From the NCBI RefSeq assembly GCF_023023025.1, contig NZ_CP095481.1, forward strand, positions 2,108,001 through 2,172,000: DNA of 64,000 nucleotides, in the 5' to 3' direction. The notes beneath the pieces are model-generated. The model searched no databases and was not told the origin of the DNA. It worked only from the letters and a program-made list of their open reading frames with translations. Made by a program: the position numbers and the translations under genes. Origin of the DNA: Amycolatopsis sp. WQ 127309. Lineage in GTDB: Bacteria; Actinomycetota; Actinomycetes; Mycobacteriales; Pseudonocardiaceae. Shown one piece after another: positions 54,650 through 63,934 of this stretch; within the stretch, counting starts at the first letter, position 1; every line of letters starts with the position of its first letter.

Positions 54650-55084
54650 TCACTTGCCGACGCGCTCGACCGCGGGAAGCCCTTTGACGTCGTCCGGGGC
54701 CGACACCCGGGCTTCCAGCTCGACGATCCGGCGTTCCAGCTCACGCTTGGCGTCTTCGAGCTCGCAGCGCAGCAACGCGGTCTCCTCGACCGACGTGCGC
54801 ACTTCTTCCTCCAGGTGCCCGACCTCAGTGGACAGGTGCAGTGACACCAGCGCCAGCACGACACCGGCGAGCAGGAAGACGAAGTTCGACGGGGTCTCGA
54901 CCCCGCTCAGGTTGGCCAGGAACTGCGCGGCCGACGGGATCACGGCCAGCACCACCACGCCGACGGCGACGACCAGCCACACGCCCGCGTACTTCTCGCG
55001 GAGCTTGCGGCGTCGCATCATCTCGAGGACGACGAACAGCACCAAGCAGGCGATGACGATGCTGAGGATGCGCCAACCGGCCAT
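54650..55084 (-). CDS. DUF2304 membrane protein
   Basis: 144 residues, ATG at 55084 with AAGGAG upstream. DUF2304 layout: three hydrophobic segments (ILSIVIACLVLFVVLEMM, GVWLVVAVGVVVLAVIPSAA, NFVFLLAGVVLALVSLHLSTEVG) and a C-terminal coiled coil (EEVRTSVEETALLRCELEDAKRELERRIVELEARV). These small proteins nearly always lie beside a GT2 sugar transferase and are thought to aid polyprenyl-sugar synthesis. It starts 13 bases behind the GT2 gene. Confidence 0.87.
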   Translation of the reverse strand: MAGWRILSIVIACLVLFVVLEMMRRRKLREKYAGVWLVVAVGVVVLAVIPSAAQFLANLSGVETPSNFVFLLAGVVLALVSLHLSTEVGHLEEEVRTSVEETALLRCELEDAKRELERRIVELEARVSAPDDVKGLPAVERVGK

Positions 55085-55097
55085 CTTCGCGAGCTCC

Positions 55098-55850
55098 TTA
55101 TGCCGAGTCGGACGAGTCGACCGCGGGGCGGCGGCGCACCAGCGCCAGCAGCAGCGCGAGCCCGGCCCGGCCCAGGTAGACAGCGGACTTGACGGGCGAG
55201 TGACTGGGGGTGCCGCCCGCGCGCTCACGCATGACGACCGGGATCTCCTTGATGACCAGCTTCGCGCGGATCGCCATCACCAGCGACTCCACCGTGTCGC
55301 CGAGGTACTCGGCCGGGTAGTAGCCGGCGAACAGCCGGATCGCGCGCGGGCCCATCGCCTTGAACCCCGACGTGACGTCGGTGAGCTTGGTCTTGCCCAG
55401 CCGCGAGAACACCAGCGACAGCGCGACCATGGCGTACTTGCGCGGGCCACTGGCCTTGTACGAGCCCTTGCCGGCGAACCGCGAGCCGATCACGATGTCC
55501 GCGTCGTCCAAGCCGCGCAGGAGGGCCTCGAGCTCGTCCGGGTCGTGCTGGCCGTCCGCGTCCACCTGCACGACGACGTCGTACCCGCGCGCGGCGGCGT
55601 AGCGGAAACCGGTGCGCATGGCCCCGCCGACCCCGAGGTTCACGGCGAGCCGGGCCACCTCGGCGCCGGCCGCGCGGGCCAAGCGGGCGGTGTCGTCGAC
55701 CGAACCGTCGTCGACCACCAGCAGGTCGCCGCCCGGGAGCGCCTTCTTCACCTGCTCGATGACCGAAGCGACGCTCGCCTGCTCGTTCAGCGCGGGCATC
55801 ACGATCAGCACTCGGCGGTGGGTCACGGAGGTCAGAGAAGACGCGGACAC
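55098..55850 (-). CDS. GT2 glycosyltransferase (DPM1/polyprenyl-phosphate sugar synthase type)
   Basis: 250 residues, GTG start. GT-A motifs: VLIVMPALNEQASVASVI, VDDGSVDDT, the DxD-like QVDADGQHDP and GSRFAGKGSYKASGPRKYAM, with catalytic ERAGGTPSHSPVKS near the C-terminus. No membrane tail, so the DUF2304 protein following it may supply the anchor. It probably makes a polyprenyl-phosphate sugar used by the DUF6541 membrane protein. Confidence 0.9.
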   Translation of the reverse strand: MSASSLTSVTHRRVLIVMPALNEQASVASVIEQVKKALPGGDLLVVDDGSVDDTARLARAAGAEVARLAVNLGVGGAMRTGFRYAAARGYDVVVQVDADGQHDPDELEALLRGLDDADIVIGSRFAGKGSYKASGPRKYAMVALSLVFSRLGKTKLTDVTSGFKAMGPRAIRLFAGYYPAEYLGDTVESLVMAIRAKLVIKEIPVVMRERAGGTPSHSPVKSAVYLGRAGLALLLALVRRRPAVDSSDSA

Positions 55851-55867
55851 GCGATCACTTTAGCCTT

Positions 55868-57835
55868 TCACTGCCCGTTACCGGCCGGAGACCCAGGCGC
55901 GGCCCCGGAAGCGACGACGCCCTGCTGCCCCTCGATCTCGTAGATCGAGGCCCCGGCGTTGTGGTAGACCAGCTTGAACCCGGGGCTCTTGTCCAGGCCC
56001 AGGAGGCCGACGTCGTTGGGGGTCGTCTTGGTGACCTTCCCCTCCCCGACGAAGGCGTAGCGCACCTTCAGGTTGGTGAGCAGCCGGCGCACTTCCGGGT
56101 ACTTCTCGACCTCGTTGGCGTAGACGCTCAGGTAGCCCGCGTCCGTGTTCAGCTCGGCGCCGTAGAAGTTCCACTGCGTCGGCATCACGCCGGCCAGCGC
56201 GTACATCCAGACCGAGCCGTCGGCCTTGTCGTTCAGCACCCGCTCGCCCGGCGCGGTGTGCTGCGCGAGCCAGGCGAACGCGGTCTCCTCGTCCTTGCTG
56301 ACCGTCGGGCCGTCGCTGTAGTTGAGCTGCAGGCGGGCGGCGTTGCGGCCGATGTAACCGCCGCGGCTCAGCCCGCCGACCACCAGGGCCACCACGACGA
56401 CGCCGGCCAGGGTGAGCGTCGCCGGCTTGAGGTTCGGCAGCCGGGGTGCGACCTTCTCGGCGAACCAGCCGGACGCGGTGTGCGCGAACTCGCCGAACGC
56501 GACGCAGCCGGCGAGCGGCACCAGGGCCGCGACGCGCCAGTTGTCGTTGTAGAACGGGCTGCTCAGCGTGTGGATCAGGTTGCTCTCCATCGACACCGTC
56601 GCGGCGAAGAGCGTGCCCAGCACGACGTACGCGCCGACCATCCACAGCATCCGGCGGTGCTTGACCAGCAGGAACACACCGATGATGGCCGGGATGCCGA
56701 TCCACCACTGCGGGAACGCGGCCATCGGCGAGAACGTGATCGTCTCGCCGAACGCGCCGGACACGGTGGCCTCGGACGCCCAGAAGGCGCTCGTCACGCC
56801 ACCCGCGTTGTACAGCGACGGCAGCACGACCGGGATGCCGAACGCGGCCGCCAGCACGACGCTCGCGACCAGCGAGGTCAGCGACCGCCGCCAGACGATC
56901 ATCTCGAAGCGGAAGACCACCGCGAGCAGGATCAGCAGGAAGTACACGATGACGACGAACACGACACTCGTGTGCAGCCCGGCCAGCCCGGCGACGCCGA
57001 CGCCGATGGCGACCGGCCCGGCGATCGAGCGGGGCTCCAGCAGGTGGCGCGCCACCGCGAGCATCGCCGGGATGAGCGCGACCCCGGCGACGAACGGCCA
57101 CAGCGGGCCGCGCCACAGCGAGTCGTACGGGAACACCGTGAAGCACGCCGACACCGTGGCGGCCGCGGCGACGCCGACGGCCGGCATCCGCCAGGCGTGG
57201 CACATCGCGGCGACGCCGAGCGGCACGGTGAGGACCACCGCGAGCGCCGCGAGGTTCAGCGTCGGCATGATCGTCAGGCCGCCCTTGCCGAAGACCAGGG
57301 CGAGCAGCGCGTGGTAGGTGTCCGGGTAGAAGTAGTGCGTCTCGTTCGGCAGGTTCGCGATCGTGCCGACGGTCGACGGGCGCGCGTCGCCGTGCTCGGC
57401 GATCCAGCGCACCAGGTTGGCGTGGAACGGCGCGTCCCAGCCCTGCTGGACGTTGTCGATGCTCCGGAAGCCGCGCAGGATCGTCACGGTGCCGATGCCC
57501 ATGCCGGCGGCGACGCCGAGGCCGATGAGCACGTGGTCGCGGACGCTGCGCGCGGGCCGCTCCGGCTCTTCCCAGTCCGGGTGGCGGCGGCGCGTGAACC
57601 GGGTCACGGCGAAGGCCAGGCCGAAGCCGGCCGCGGAGAGCACCAGCGTCCACAACGCGACGTTGAGCGTCGTCCAGCGGATGCCGAACCGGCCGAGCAC
57701 CGGGATGCCGAGCGCGACCAGGCCGAACGTCAGCATCGGCGCGGCGGCGGCCAGCGTCCAGCCGCGCAGCTGGATCGCGGCACCGAACACCAGACCCGGC
57801 AGCCAGAACGCGAGCAAAACGAGCAGTACGTTCAT
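55868..57835 (-). CDS. DUF6541-type polytopic membrane protein, probable GT-C transferase
   Basis: 655 residues with about 13 hydrophobic segments and a soluble C-terminal domain (about 500-650). It resembles actinobacterial wall-arabinan/mannan transferases of the GT-C class (DUF6541): periplasmic loop with NVQQGWDAPFHANLVRWIAEHGDARPSTVGTIANLPNETHYFYPDTYHAL, which carries the acidic and aromatic residues expected for polyprenyl donor and acceptor binding. The DUF-family assignment is from layout; the sugar is unknown. Confidence 0.65.
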   Translation of the reverse strand: MNVLLVLLAFWLPGLVFGAAIQLRGWTLAAAAPMLTFGLVALGIPVLGRFGIRWTTLNVALWTLVLSAAGFGLAFAVTRFTRRRHPDWEEPERPARSVRDHVLIGLGVAAGMGIGTVTILRGFRSIDNVQQGWDAPFHANLVRWIAEHGDARPSTVGTIANLPNETHYFYPDTYHALLALVFGKGGLTIMPTLNLAALAVVLTVPLGVAAMCHAWRMPAVGVAAAATVSACFTVFPYDSLWRGPLWPFVAGVALIPAMLAVARHLLEPRSIAGPVAIGVGVAGLAGLHTSVVFVVIVYFLLILLAVVFRFEMIVWRRSLTSLVASVVLAAAFGIPVVLPSLYNAGGVTSAFWASEATVSGAFGETITFSPMAAFPQWWIGIPAIIGVFLLVKHRRMLWMVGAYVVLGTLFAATVSMESNLIHTLSSPFYNDNWRVAALVPLAGCVAFGEFAHTASGWFAEKVAPRLPNLKPATLTLAGVVVVALVVGGLSRGGYIGRNAARLQLNYSDGPTVSKDEETAFAWLAQHTAPGERVLNDKADGSVWMYALAGVMPTQWNFYGAELNTDAGYLSVYANEVEKYPEVRRLLTNLKVRYAFVGEGKVTKTTPNDVGLLGLDKSPGFKLVYHNAGASIYEIEGQQGVVASGAAPGSPAGNGQ

Positions 57836-57916
57836 CGAATTCGCAGTCCAAACCTTACCGGCACTTCACGCCGTTTCCCGTCCCCACCGGCGGGCCCAAC
57901 GCACCTTACTGGGCCG

Positions 57917-59221
57917 CTATGAAGACGTTTCACCGGTGTCCGAGGTTGTCACGGCCGTCGGTTCCGGTGCGCGCCGGAGAACGAACGCGAGCACCACGGC
58001 CAGGCCCAGCGTCGGCGCCACGGCCAGTGCGACGACCGCGCGGAACACGGTGTCGCCTGGTAGGAGCACCAGCAGCAGGGACGCCGTGCCGGTGACCACG
58101 GCCCACGTGAGCAGCACGAGCTTGGCCTGGGTGCGGGCCACGAGCACGGCCGTGAGCAGCTGCATCGGCACCAGCAGCACCGACGACCACACCAGCCCCG
58201 CGACCGACCAGCCGTCGATGTCGTAGCGGGGGCCGCTGATGAACCGCACCGCCCACGGCCCGAGCCACATCCCGACCAGGGCGCCGAGAGCGGCGAGGAC
58301 CAGGGACGCGGCCGCGCCGAGCGCGAGCACGCGACGCAGCTTGTGGCGGCCTTCGGCGGTGACCGAGAGCCGCACGACGAACGGGACGGCCAGCGACTGC
58401 ACCGGCCCGATCAGCGTCAGCGGCAGCCGGGCGATGACCAGCGCGGCGAACAGGGCGCCGACGCGGTCGCCGTCGCCGCCCGGGGCCAGCAGGCCGACCA
58501 GCGCCGGGTAGCCGGTGATGACCGCGGCCGTCAGGGCCGCGCCGACCAGCAGCATGCCCATCCGGCGGGACGTGACGCCCCAGCCGTCGCCCTCCACGTG
58601 CGGGTCGAGCAGCCGCCGGGCCGGCCGGGCGAACAGCAGCCAGGCGAACGACCCCGCGGCGACCGCGACGGCCAGCGAGACGATGTTGTAGGCGACCGAG
58701 ACGACCAGCACGCCGAGCACGAGTGCCCGGATCGCCGGTTCGGCCACCACGAGCAGCGAGAACGCCTTCACCTTGTGCTGCCCGATCAGCAGCCCGCGGG
58801 TGCCGAACTGGCAAGCGAACGCGACGCCGCCGGCCAGCACGATCAGGGCCAGCGACCAGTCGCCGTGGAAGAGCTTTTCGTTGACCGGCGGGATCAGCAG
58901 GGCGAGGGAGAAGACCGCCGCGACCAGCACGCCGACGGCCACCGCGCGCAGCGCCGGGCGGCCCGCCTTGCCGCCGCCGAGCGCGGCCACCGCCGACTGG
59001 CGGGAGAGCTCCTGCTCCAGCGGCGAGAGCGTGCTGCCGAGGCCCATCACCAGGCCCCAGAAGGTGACGAAGATGGCGTACTCCTGCGGCGGCAGCAGCC
59101 GCTGGCAGGCGACGGTGAGGACGTAACCGAGGCCGATCGACACGATCAGCGAGCCGCCGAGGCTGCCCGCGGTCGTGCGGCCGCTGCGGGCGGCGGCCGG
59201 AGTCTCCACCTCGGTGCTCAT
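57917..59221 (-). CDS. MOP-superfamily flippase-like membrane protein
   Basis: 434 residues, ATG at 59221. About 12 hydrophobic segments and the polysaccharide-synthesis-type opening TTAGSLGGSLIVSIGLGYVLTVACQRLLPPQEYAIFVTFWGLVMGLGSTLSPLEQELSRQ. It probably flips lipid-linked glycans, as does the flippase-like protein at 14598, but the sequences are not close. Overlaps the GT2 gene start (ATGA) and lies 81 bases before the DUF6541 gene. Confidence 0.8.
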   Translation of the reverse strand: MSTEVETPAAARSGRTTAGSLGGSLIVSIGLGYVLTVACQRLLPPQEYAIFVTFWGLVMGLGSTLSPLEQELSRQSAVAALGGGKAGRPALRAVAVGVLVAAVFSLALLIPPVNEKLFHGDWSLALIVLAGGVAFACQFGTRGLLIGQHKVKAFSLLVVAEPAIRALVLGVLVVSVAYNIVSLAVAVAAGSFAWLLFARPARRLLDPHVEGDGWGVTSRRMGMLLVGAALTAAVITGYPALVGLLAPGGDGDRVGALFAALVIARLPLTLIGPVQSLAVPFVVRLSVTAEGRHKLRRVLALGAAASLVLAALGALVGMWLGPWAVRFISGPRYDIDGWSVAGLVWSSVLLVPMQLLTAVLVARTQAKLVLLTWAVVTGTASLLLVLLPGDTVFRAVVALAVAPTLGLAVVLAFVLRRAPEPTAVTTSDTGETSS

Positions 59222-60237
59222 CGGCGCCGGAGCGAGGTCCGCACGGCCATCGCCAGCCCGCGCACGACACCCGCGCCGAAGCCGCCGGCGAACACCGGCA
59301 GCAGCTTGGTGACCGCGCGGGCCTCCGGCCCGGTCGCGCCGCACTTCTTCACGACCTCGCCGGCCGCGACCGCGCCGAGCACCCCGGCGGCCAGCGTCGT
59401 CTTCGGCTTCTTCGCGGCGAAGGCCAGCCCGAGGACGCCGACGGCGAGCGCGCCGAACAGCGCGTTGCGGGCCGGGCCGGGCGAGCCGATGTAGGAGTCC
59501 ACATAGGTCGTGCCGCGGAAGTAGGCCTGCTGCGTGAACTTCTTGAAGGAGTCGCGCCCGTTGTAGGTCGCGGACAGCTCCGGGGCCAGCCAGATCCGCT
59601 CGCGCTCGGCGATCCAGCGCAGCATGCGGGTGTCGTCGCTGGCGAAGCGGATGTCGTCGAACAGCGACGCGAACGCCGTGACCGAGCCTTCGAGGAGGGC
59701 GCGGCGGGCGCAGAAGAACGTCGTCCCCTTCGGGTAGACGTCGAATTCCTCGATGCCGTAGGACATCAGCCGCGGGTTCGCGCAGTACTTGCGCCACGGG
59801 ACCTTGACCAGCCCGGCCATGAACCCCGCGTACGGGTTGTGCTCGGAGGCGACGTTGATGTGCCCGTTCCAGACCGCGCGCTCGGGGTGGTCCACGAGCT
59901 GGTCGCGCAGGAACGTGAGGGTCGGCTCGTCGAGGATGACGCGGCTGTCGAGCAGCGCGATCCACTCGCCGGACGACTTCGCGATGCCCGCGCTGCGGGC
60001 CTCGAACCGGCCGCCGTTGGCCTGGCTGAGCACGGTGATGCCGTGGCGTTCGCGCAGTGCGTCCAGCCGGGTCGGCGTGGCGTCGGTGCTGCCGTCGTCG
60101 ACCACGACGACCTCGATCGGCCAGTTGGCCGCCTCGGCCGAGGCGAGCAGCGCGCCGACACTGCGTTCGATCCAGTCCTGCTCGTTGTAGACCGGGATCA
60201 CGACGCTGAGCGAGGGGAGGAGCGGGTTCGCACTCAC
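59218..60237 (-). CDS. GT2 glycosyltransferase with C-terminal membrane segments
   Basis: 339 residues, GTG at 60237. GT-A core: SVVIPVYNEQDWIERSV, VVDDGSTDATPTR, the LLDSRVILDEPTL metal region and SDDTRMLRWIAERERIWLAPE near the acceptor site. Hydrophobic helices at about 275-335 (NALFGALAVGVLGLAFAAKK) bind it to the membrane. It adds a sugar to a lipid-linked acceptor made for the flippase that follows. Divergent from the WecB-like gene; 84 bases between starts. Confidence 0.88.
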   Translation of the reverse strand: MSANPLLPSLSVVIPVYNEQDWIERSVGALLASAEAANWPIEVVVVDDGSTDATPTRLDALRERHGITVLSQANGGRFEARSAGIAKSSGEWIALLDSRVILDEPTLTFLRDQLVDHPERAVWNGHINVASEHNPYAGFMAGLVKVPWRKYCANPRLMSYGIEEFDVYPKGTTFFCARRALLEGSVTAFASLFDDIRFASDDTRMLRWIAERERIWLAPELSATYNGRDSFKKFTQQAYFRGTTYVDSYIGSPGPARNALFGALAVGVLGLAFAAKKPKTTLAAGVLGAVAAGEVVKKCGATGPEARAVTKLLPVFAGGFGAGVVRGLAMAVRTSLRRR

Positions 60238-60321
60238 CGGGCCGAGGCTACCCGGCGGCCTCTGCGCCGGGTCGGCCAGTATCCTTGCGCCACCGCACCC
60301 GACCAGAAATGGGCCTTCACG

Positions 60322-61419
60322 GTGATTTCCTTCATTCTCGGCACCACCGCGGAACTGATCAAGATCGCGCCCGTCTACCACGGGATCCGCGAGCGCGGGA
60401 TGCGGCCCAAGATCTGGTTCACCGCGCAGCACGTCGACGAGGTGGCCGACGTACTGGCCGACCTGGACATGCCGGCGCCCGACGTCTGGCTGGTGCCGGA
60501 GGAGAAGGCGCACAACCTCGAGTCGCCGTCGCAGGTGCCGGGCTGGGCCGCGCAGGTCATGCGCACCGCCTGGAGCCGCCGCCACGAGCTGCGCGCCGCC
60601 CTGAACGAGGACGGCCGGCCACCGCTGGTGCTGGTGCACGGCGACACGTTCACCACGCCGTACGGCTCGCTGATCGGGAAGCGGATCCTGAAGTCCCGCG
60701 TCGGGCACGTCGAGGCCGGGGCGCGGTCGGGCAGCATCCTGTCGCCGCTGCCCGAGGAGCTCAACCGCAAGATCGCGGCGAAGATCGTCGACATGCACTT
60801 CGCGCCGAGCATCCGCGAGGTGAACAACCTGCGCAACGCCCGCGGCGTCGTCGTCGACACCGAGGCGAACACCGCGATCGACGCCATGCGCCTGGCCATC
60901 AACCAGCCGCTGGACGTGCCGAACCTGCCGGAGAAGTTCGGCCTGGCCACGCTGCACCGCTTCGAGCTGGTCTCGCGCGCGGACAAGTACCGCGAGGTGC
61001 TGGAGATCCTGCGCGAACAGAGCCGCAAGATGCCGATCCTGTACATGGCCGGCGCGCCCGAGCGCGAGAAGATCCGCTCGCTGGGCCTGGACAACCTGTT
61101 CGACGACAAGTTCATCGCGCAGCCGAAGATGCGGTACCTGAAGTTCCTGCCGCTGGTCGCGCGCGCCGAGTACGTCGTCACCGACTCGGGTGGTCTCTCG
61201 GCGGAGTGCTACTACCTCGGCCTGCCGTGCGCGGTGCACCGCGAGCGCACCGAGACGCCGCAGCACCTCGGCGAGACGGTGGTGCTGACGGAGATGCGCG
61301 GCGACAAGCTGCAGAACTTCCTCGACACCTACCAGAACCGCCGCGGTGAGTCCTGGATGGACAAGTACCACCCGTCCGAGATCATCGTGGACACCCTGGC
61401 GCAGCTCGGCTACTGCTGA
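60322..61419 (+). CDS. WecB-family nucleotide-sugar epimerase-like protein
   Basis: 365 residues, GTG at 60322. GT-B/epimerase fold of UDP-GlcNAc 2-epimerase: FILGTTAELIKIAPVYHGIRERG at the N-terminus, LVHGDTFTTPYGSLIGKR, GHVEAGARSGSILSPLPEELNRKIAAKIVDMHFAPS and the C-terminal DSGGLSAECYYLGLPCAVHRERTETPQHL. The Asp/Glu/His active residues are kept. It probably makes UDP-ManNAc or a related sugar for the neighbouring GT2 and flippase. It sits opposite the polysaccharide operon and likely belongs to it. Confidence 0.88.
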   Translation: MISFILGTTAELIKIAPVYHGIRERGMRPKIWFTAQHVDEVADVLADLDMPAPDVWLVPEEKAHNLESPSQVPGWAAQVMRTAWSRRHELRAALNEDGRPPLVLVHGDTFTTPYGSLIGKRILKSRVGHVEAGARSGSILSPLPEELNRKIAAKIVDMHFAPSIREVNNLRNARGVVVDTEANTAIDAMRLAINQPLDVPNLPEKFGLATLHRFELVSRADKYREVLEILREQSRKMPILYMAGAPEREKIRSLGLDNLFDDKFIAQPKMRYLKFLPLVARAEYVVTDSGGLSAECYYLGLPCAVHRERTETPQHLGETVVLTEMRGDKLQNFLDTYQNRRGESWMDKYHPSEIIVDTLAQLGYC

Positions 61420-61476
61420 CGCCCGTTGGGGTGACGCGGGTCGCCGCGGCCGCGGGGATCGGGCAGCTTTGCCGCC

Positions 61477-62034
61477 ATGATCCACTTCGGACTCGCGGCG
61501 GTCCTGCTGGCCGTCCCGCCGATCGACCAGGCCGCCACGCGTGACGCGGCGCTGAGCGCGGGGTACCAGCAGGCGTACGTCGGCGCGGCGGCCCCGATCG
61601 CCCTGCGGATCCGCGCCGCGTACGACATCCCGGCGTCGGTCACGGTGGCCCAGTCGATCCTGGAGTCGAACTGGGGCCGCAGCAAGCTGTCGACGGCCGA
61701 GCTGAACTACTTCGGCTTCAAGTGCGTCCGGCCGGCGAGCCCGGGGCCGATCGCGGTGCGCTGCGCGCGCTACCAGACGTCCGAGTGCGTGCCGTCGCCG
61801 TGCCACCCGGTGGACGCGTTCTTCCGCTCGTACGCCTCGGCCGACGACTCGTTCCGCGACTACGGCCGGCTGCTGACGACGTCACCGAACTACGCGGTGG
61901 CGTTGCCGGTGCGCGCCGATCCGGACGCGTTCATCCGGGCGGTGGCGCGGAAGTACGCCACCGACCCGGAGTACGCGAACAAGGTGATCCGGCTGATGGA
62001 CCTCTACGACCTGCGCCGCTTCGACGCCCGCTAG
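61477..62034 (+). CDS. Secreted GH73-like N-acetylglucosaminidase
   Basis: 185 residues, ATG at 61477, with a short signal peptide ([20 protein letters not shown]). The muramidase/glucosaminidase domain has [25 protein letters not shown] (catalytic Glu in ESNWG), ELNYFGFKC and a second region [21 protein letters not shown]. Cys residues suggest one or two disulfides. It hydrolyses peptidoglycan glycan strands, and with the amidase at 63083 could assist wall remodelling. Its stop overlaps the recR stop in CTAG. Confidence 0.85.
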   Translation: MIHFGLAAVLLAVPPIDQAATRDAALSAGYQQAYVGAAAPIALRIRAAYDIPASVTVAQSILESNWGRSKLSTAELNYFGFKCVRPASPGPIAVRCARYQTSECVPSPCHPVDAFFRSYASADDSFRDYGRLLTTSPNYAVALPVRADPDAFIRAVARKYATDPEYANKVIRLMDLYDLRRFDAR

Positions 62035-62627
62035 AGCACCCGGCGGCCCGAGAGCGCGCGGCCCAGGGTCAGCTCGTCCGCGAACTCCAGGTCACCGCCC
62101 ATCGGCAGCCCCGACGCCAGCCGCGTCACGCTCAGCCCCGGGAAGTCGCGCAGCATGCGGACCAGGTACGTCGCCGTCGCTTCGCCCTCGGTGTTGGGGT
62201 CCGTCGCGATGATGATCTCGGTGATGTCCGCCTCGCCGATGCGCTTGAGCAGCTCACGCATCCGCAGCTGCTCCGGGCCGATGCCCGACAACGGGTCCAG
62301 CGCGCCGCCCAGGACGTGGTAGCGGCCCTTGAACTCGCGCGTGCGCTCGACCGCCAGGACGTCCTTCGGCTCCTCGACCACGCAGATCACCGTGAGGTCG
62401 CGGCGCTCGTCGCGGCAGATGCGGCACCGCTGCTGCTCGGAGACGTTGCCGCAGACCTCGCAGAACTGCACGCCCTCCTTGACCTTGCCGAGGACGTCCT
62501 GCAGCCGGGAGATGTCCACCGGGTCCGCGGCCAGCAAGTGGAACGCGATCCGCTGGGCGCTCTTCGGCCCGACCCCCGGCAACCGCCCGAGCTCGTCGAT
62601 CAGGTCCTGGACGACACCTTCGTACAA
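62031..62627 (-). CDS. recR: Recombination mediator protein RecR
   Basis: 198 residues, TTG start at 62627. HhH N-terminus ([28 protein letters not shown]), a zinc motif ([18 protein letters not shown]), and the TOPRIM domain with [39 protein letters not shown]. It loads RecA at single-strand gaps together with RecO/RecF. It lies 5 bases behind ybaB, the conserved bacterial pair; dnaX is not in the window. Confidence 0.96.
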   Translation of the reverse strand: MYEGVVQDLIDELGRLPGVGPKSAQRIAFHLLAADPVDISRLQDVLGKVKEGVQFCEVCGNVSEQQRCRICRDERRDLTVICVVEEPKDVLAVERTREFKGRYHVLGGALDPLSGIGPEQLRMRELLKRIGEADITEIIIATDPNTEGEATATYLVRMLRDFPGLSVTRLASGLPMGGDLEFADELTLGRALSGRRVL

Positions 62628-62632
62628 GTTCG

Positions 62633-62995
62633 TCAGCCGCCGAAGCCGAGGGCGCCGAGGTCCGGCATGCCGCCACCGCCGCCACCGAGGCCGCCGGCCA
62701 GCGGGCCGAGCTTCTGCTCGGTGAGCTTCTGCGCGCTCGCCGACGCGTCGCGGACCGCCGCCACGATCAGGTCGGACAGGGTCTCGACGTCGTCCGGGTC
62801 GACGACCTTCGGGTCGATCTGGAGGCTCTTGAGCTGGCTGTCACCGGACACGGTCGCGGTGACCAGCCCGCCGCCGGCACTGCCGGTGACCTCGGTGTTG
62901 GCGAGCTCCTCCTGCGCCTCGACGAGCTTCTGCTGCATCTGCTGGGCCTGCTGCATCAGCTGGGAAATGTCGAAGCTGCCGCCGGGTTGCACCAT
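62633..62995 (-). CDS. ybaB: YbaB/EbfC-family nucleoid-associated protein
   Basis: 120 residues, ATG at 62995. The DNA-binding dimer fold shows [71 protein letters not shown], with a Gly-rich, Pro-containing C-terminal tail ([24 protein letters not shown]). EbfC proteins bind DNA and bend it, often in an operon with recR. Divergent from the amidase as in M. tuberculosis Rv3715c-Rv3717. Confidence 0.93.
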   Translation of the reverse strand: MVQPGGSFDISQLMQQAQQMQQKLVEAQEELANTEVTGSAGGGLVTATVSGDSQLKSLQIDPKVVDPDDVETLSDLIVAAVRDASASAQKLTEQKLGPLAGGLGGGGGGMPDLGALGFGG

Positions 62996-63082
62996 GATCG
63001 CACTCGGTCCTCTCTGCACGCCTGTGTCACCACCAGGGTAGTCGCGCCACGGGCGGGCCCCGGTTGTGGCACCGTGGTCGCC

Positions 63083-63934
63083 GTGCGACGCGCGATTGCT
63101 CCCCTCCTGCTGGCCGGTGCCCTGCTGCTCACCGGCTGCGAAGAAGACACCCCGGCGGCTCCCGCGCCCGCCCCCGTCGTCACCCGGACGGTCACGCCCA
63201 CGCCGACGACCGTCACGCCTTCGCCGGTCGTGCCGCCCGCGCCGCCCTCTTCGGCGGCCGCGCCACCGGTCGCCCCGGTCGCTTCGGGCAAGGTCGTCGT
63301 GCTCGACCCGGGGCACAACGGCGGCAACGGCTCGCACAGCGCGGAGATCAACCGGCTCGTGCCCGCGGGGCGCGGGCAGACCAAGCCGTGCAACACCACC
63401 GGCACGTCGACCAACGCCGGTTACCCCGAGCACGCGTTCACCTGGGACGTCTCCCAGCGGGTCGGGGAAGCGTTGTCGGCCAAGGGGATCCGCGTCGTCT
63501 ACACGCGACAGAACGACACCGGCGTCGGCCCGTGCGTCGACAAGCGGGCCGCGGCCGGCAACGACGCGAACGCCGACGCCGTCGTCTCGATCCACGCCGA
63601 CGGCTCGAACGCGCCCGGGGCGACCGGCTTCCACGTCGCCTACTCGTCGCCGCCGCTGAACGCGGCGCAGGGCGCGCCGTCGACGCGGCTGGCCCAGACG
63701 TTGCGCGACACGATGCGCACGGGCGGCTTCAGCGTGTCGAACTACATCGGCGGCAACGGCCTTTCGGCGCGCGCGGACCTCGGTGGCCTGAACCTCTCGA
63801 CGCGGCCGATCGCGCTCGTCGAGTGCGGGAACATGCGCAACGCCGCCGAAGCGGCCCGGATGTCGAGCGCCGAGGGGCGGCAGCAGTTCGCGTCCGCCAT
63901 CGCGGCGGCGATCGAGGCCTACCTGGCCTCGTGA
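63083..63934 (+). CDS. Zinc N-acetylmuramoyl-L-alanine amidase, lipoprotein
   Basis: 283 residues, GTG at 63083. Lipoprotein signal [19 protein letters not shown] (lipobox LTGC), then a Pro/Thr-rich linker and an Amidase_3 domain: [13 protein letters not shown] (zinc His), [28 protein letters not shown] (zinc Glu), [11 protein letters not shown] (zinc His) and [18 protein letters not shown] (catalytic Glu). It cleaves the bond between MurNAc and the stem peptide. M. tuberculosis Rv3717 lies in the same divergent position to ybaB-recR. Confidence 0.93.
   Translation: MRRAIAPLLLAGALLLTGCEEDTPAAPAPAPVVTRTVTPTPTTVTPSPVVPPAPPSSAAAPPVAPVASGKVVVLDPGHNGGNGSHSAEINRLVPAGRGQTKPCNTTGTSTNAGYPEHAFTWDVSQRVGEALSAKGIRVVYTRQNDTGVGPCVDKRAAAGNDANADAVVSIHADGSNAPGATGFHVAYSSPPLNAAQGAPSTRLAQTLRDTMRTGGFSVSNYIGGNGLSARADLGGLNLSTRPIALVECGNMRNAAEAARMSSAEGRQQFASAIAAAIEAYLAS

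Noticed and set aside
55878..57922. Two long open frames (about 650 codons each) overlapping the DUF6541 gene
   Set aside because: Both are shadows: their residues are Arg/Ala/Gly-rich with no hydrophobic segments, while the minus-strand frame ending at 55868 has coherent membrane topology.
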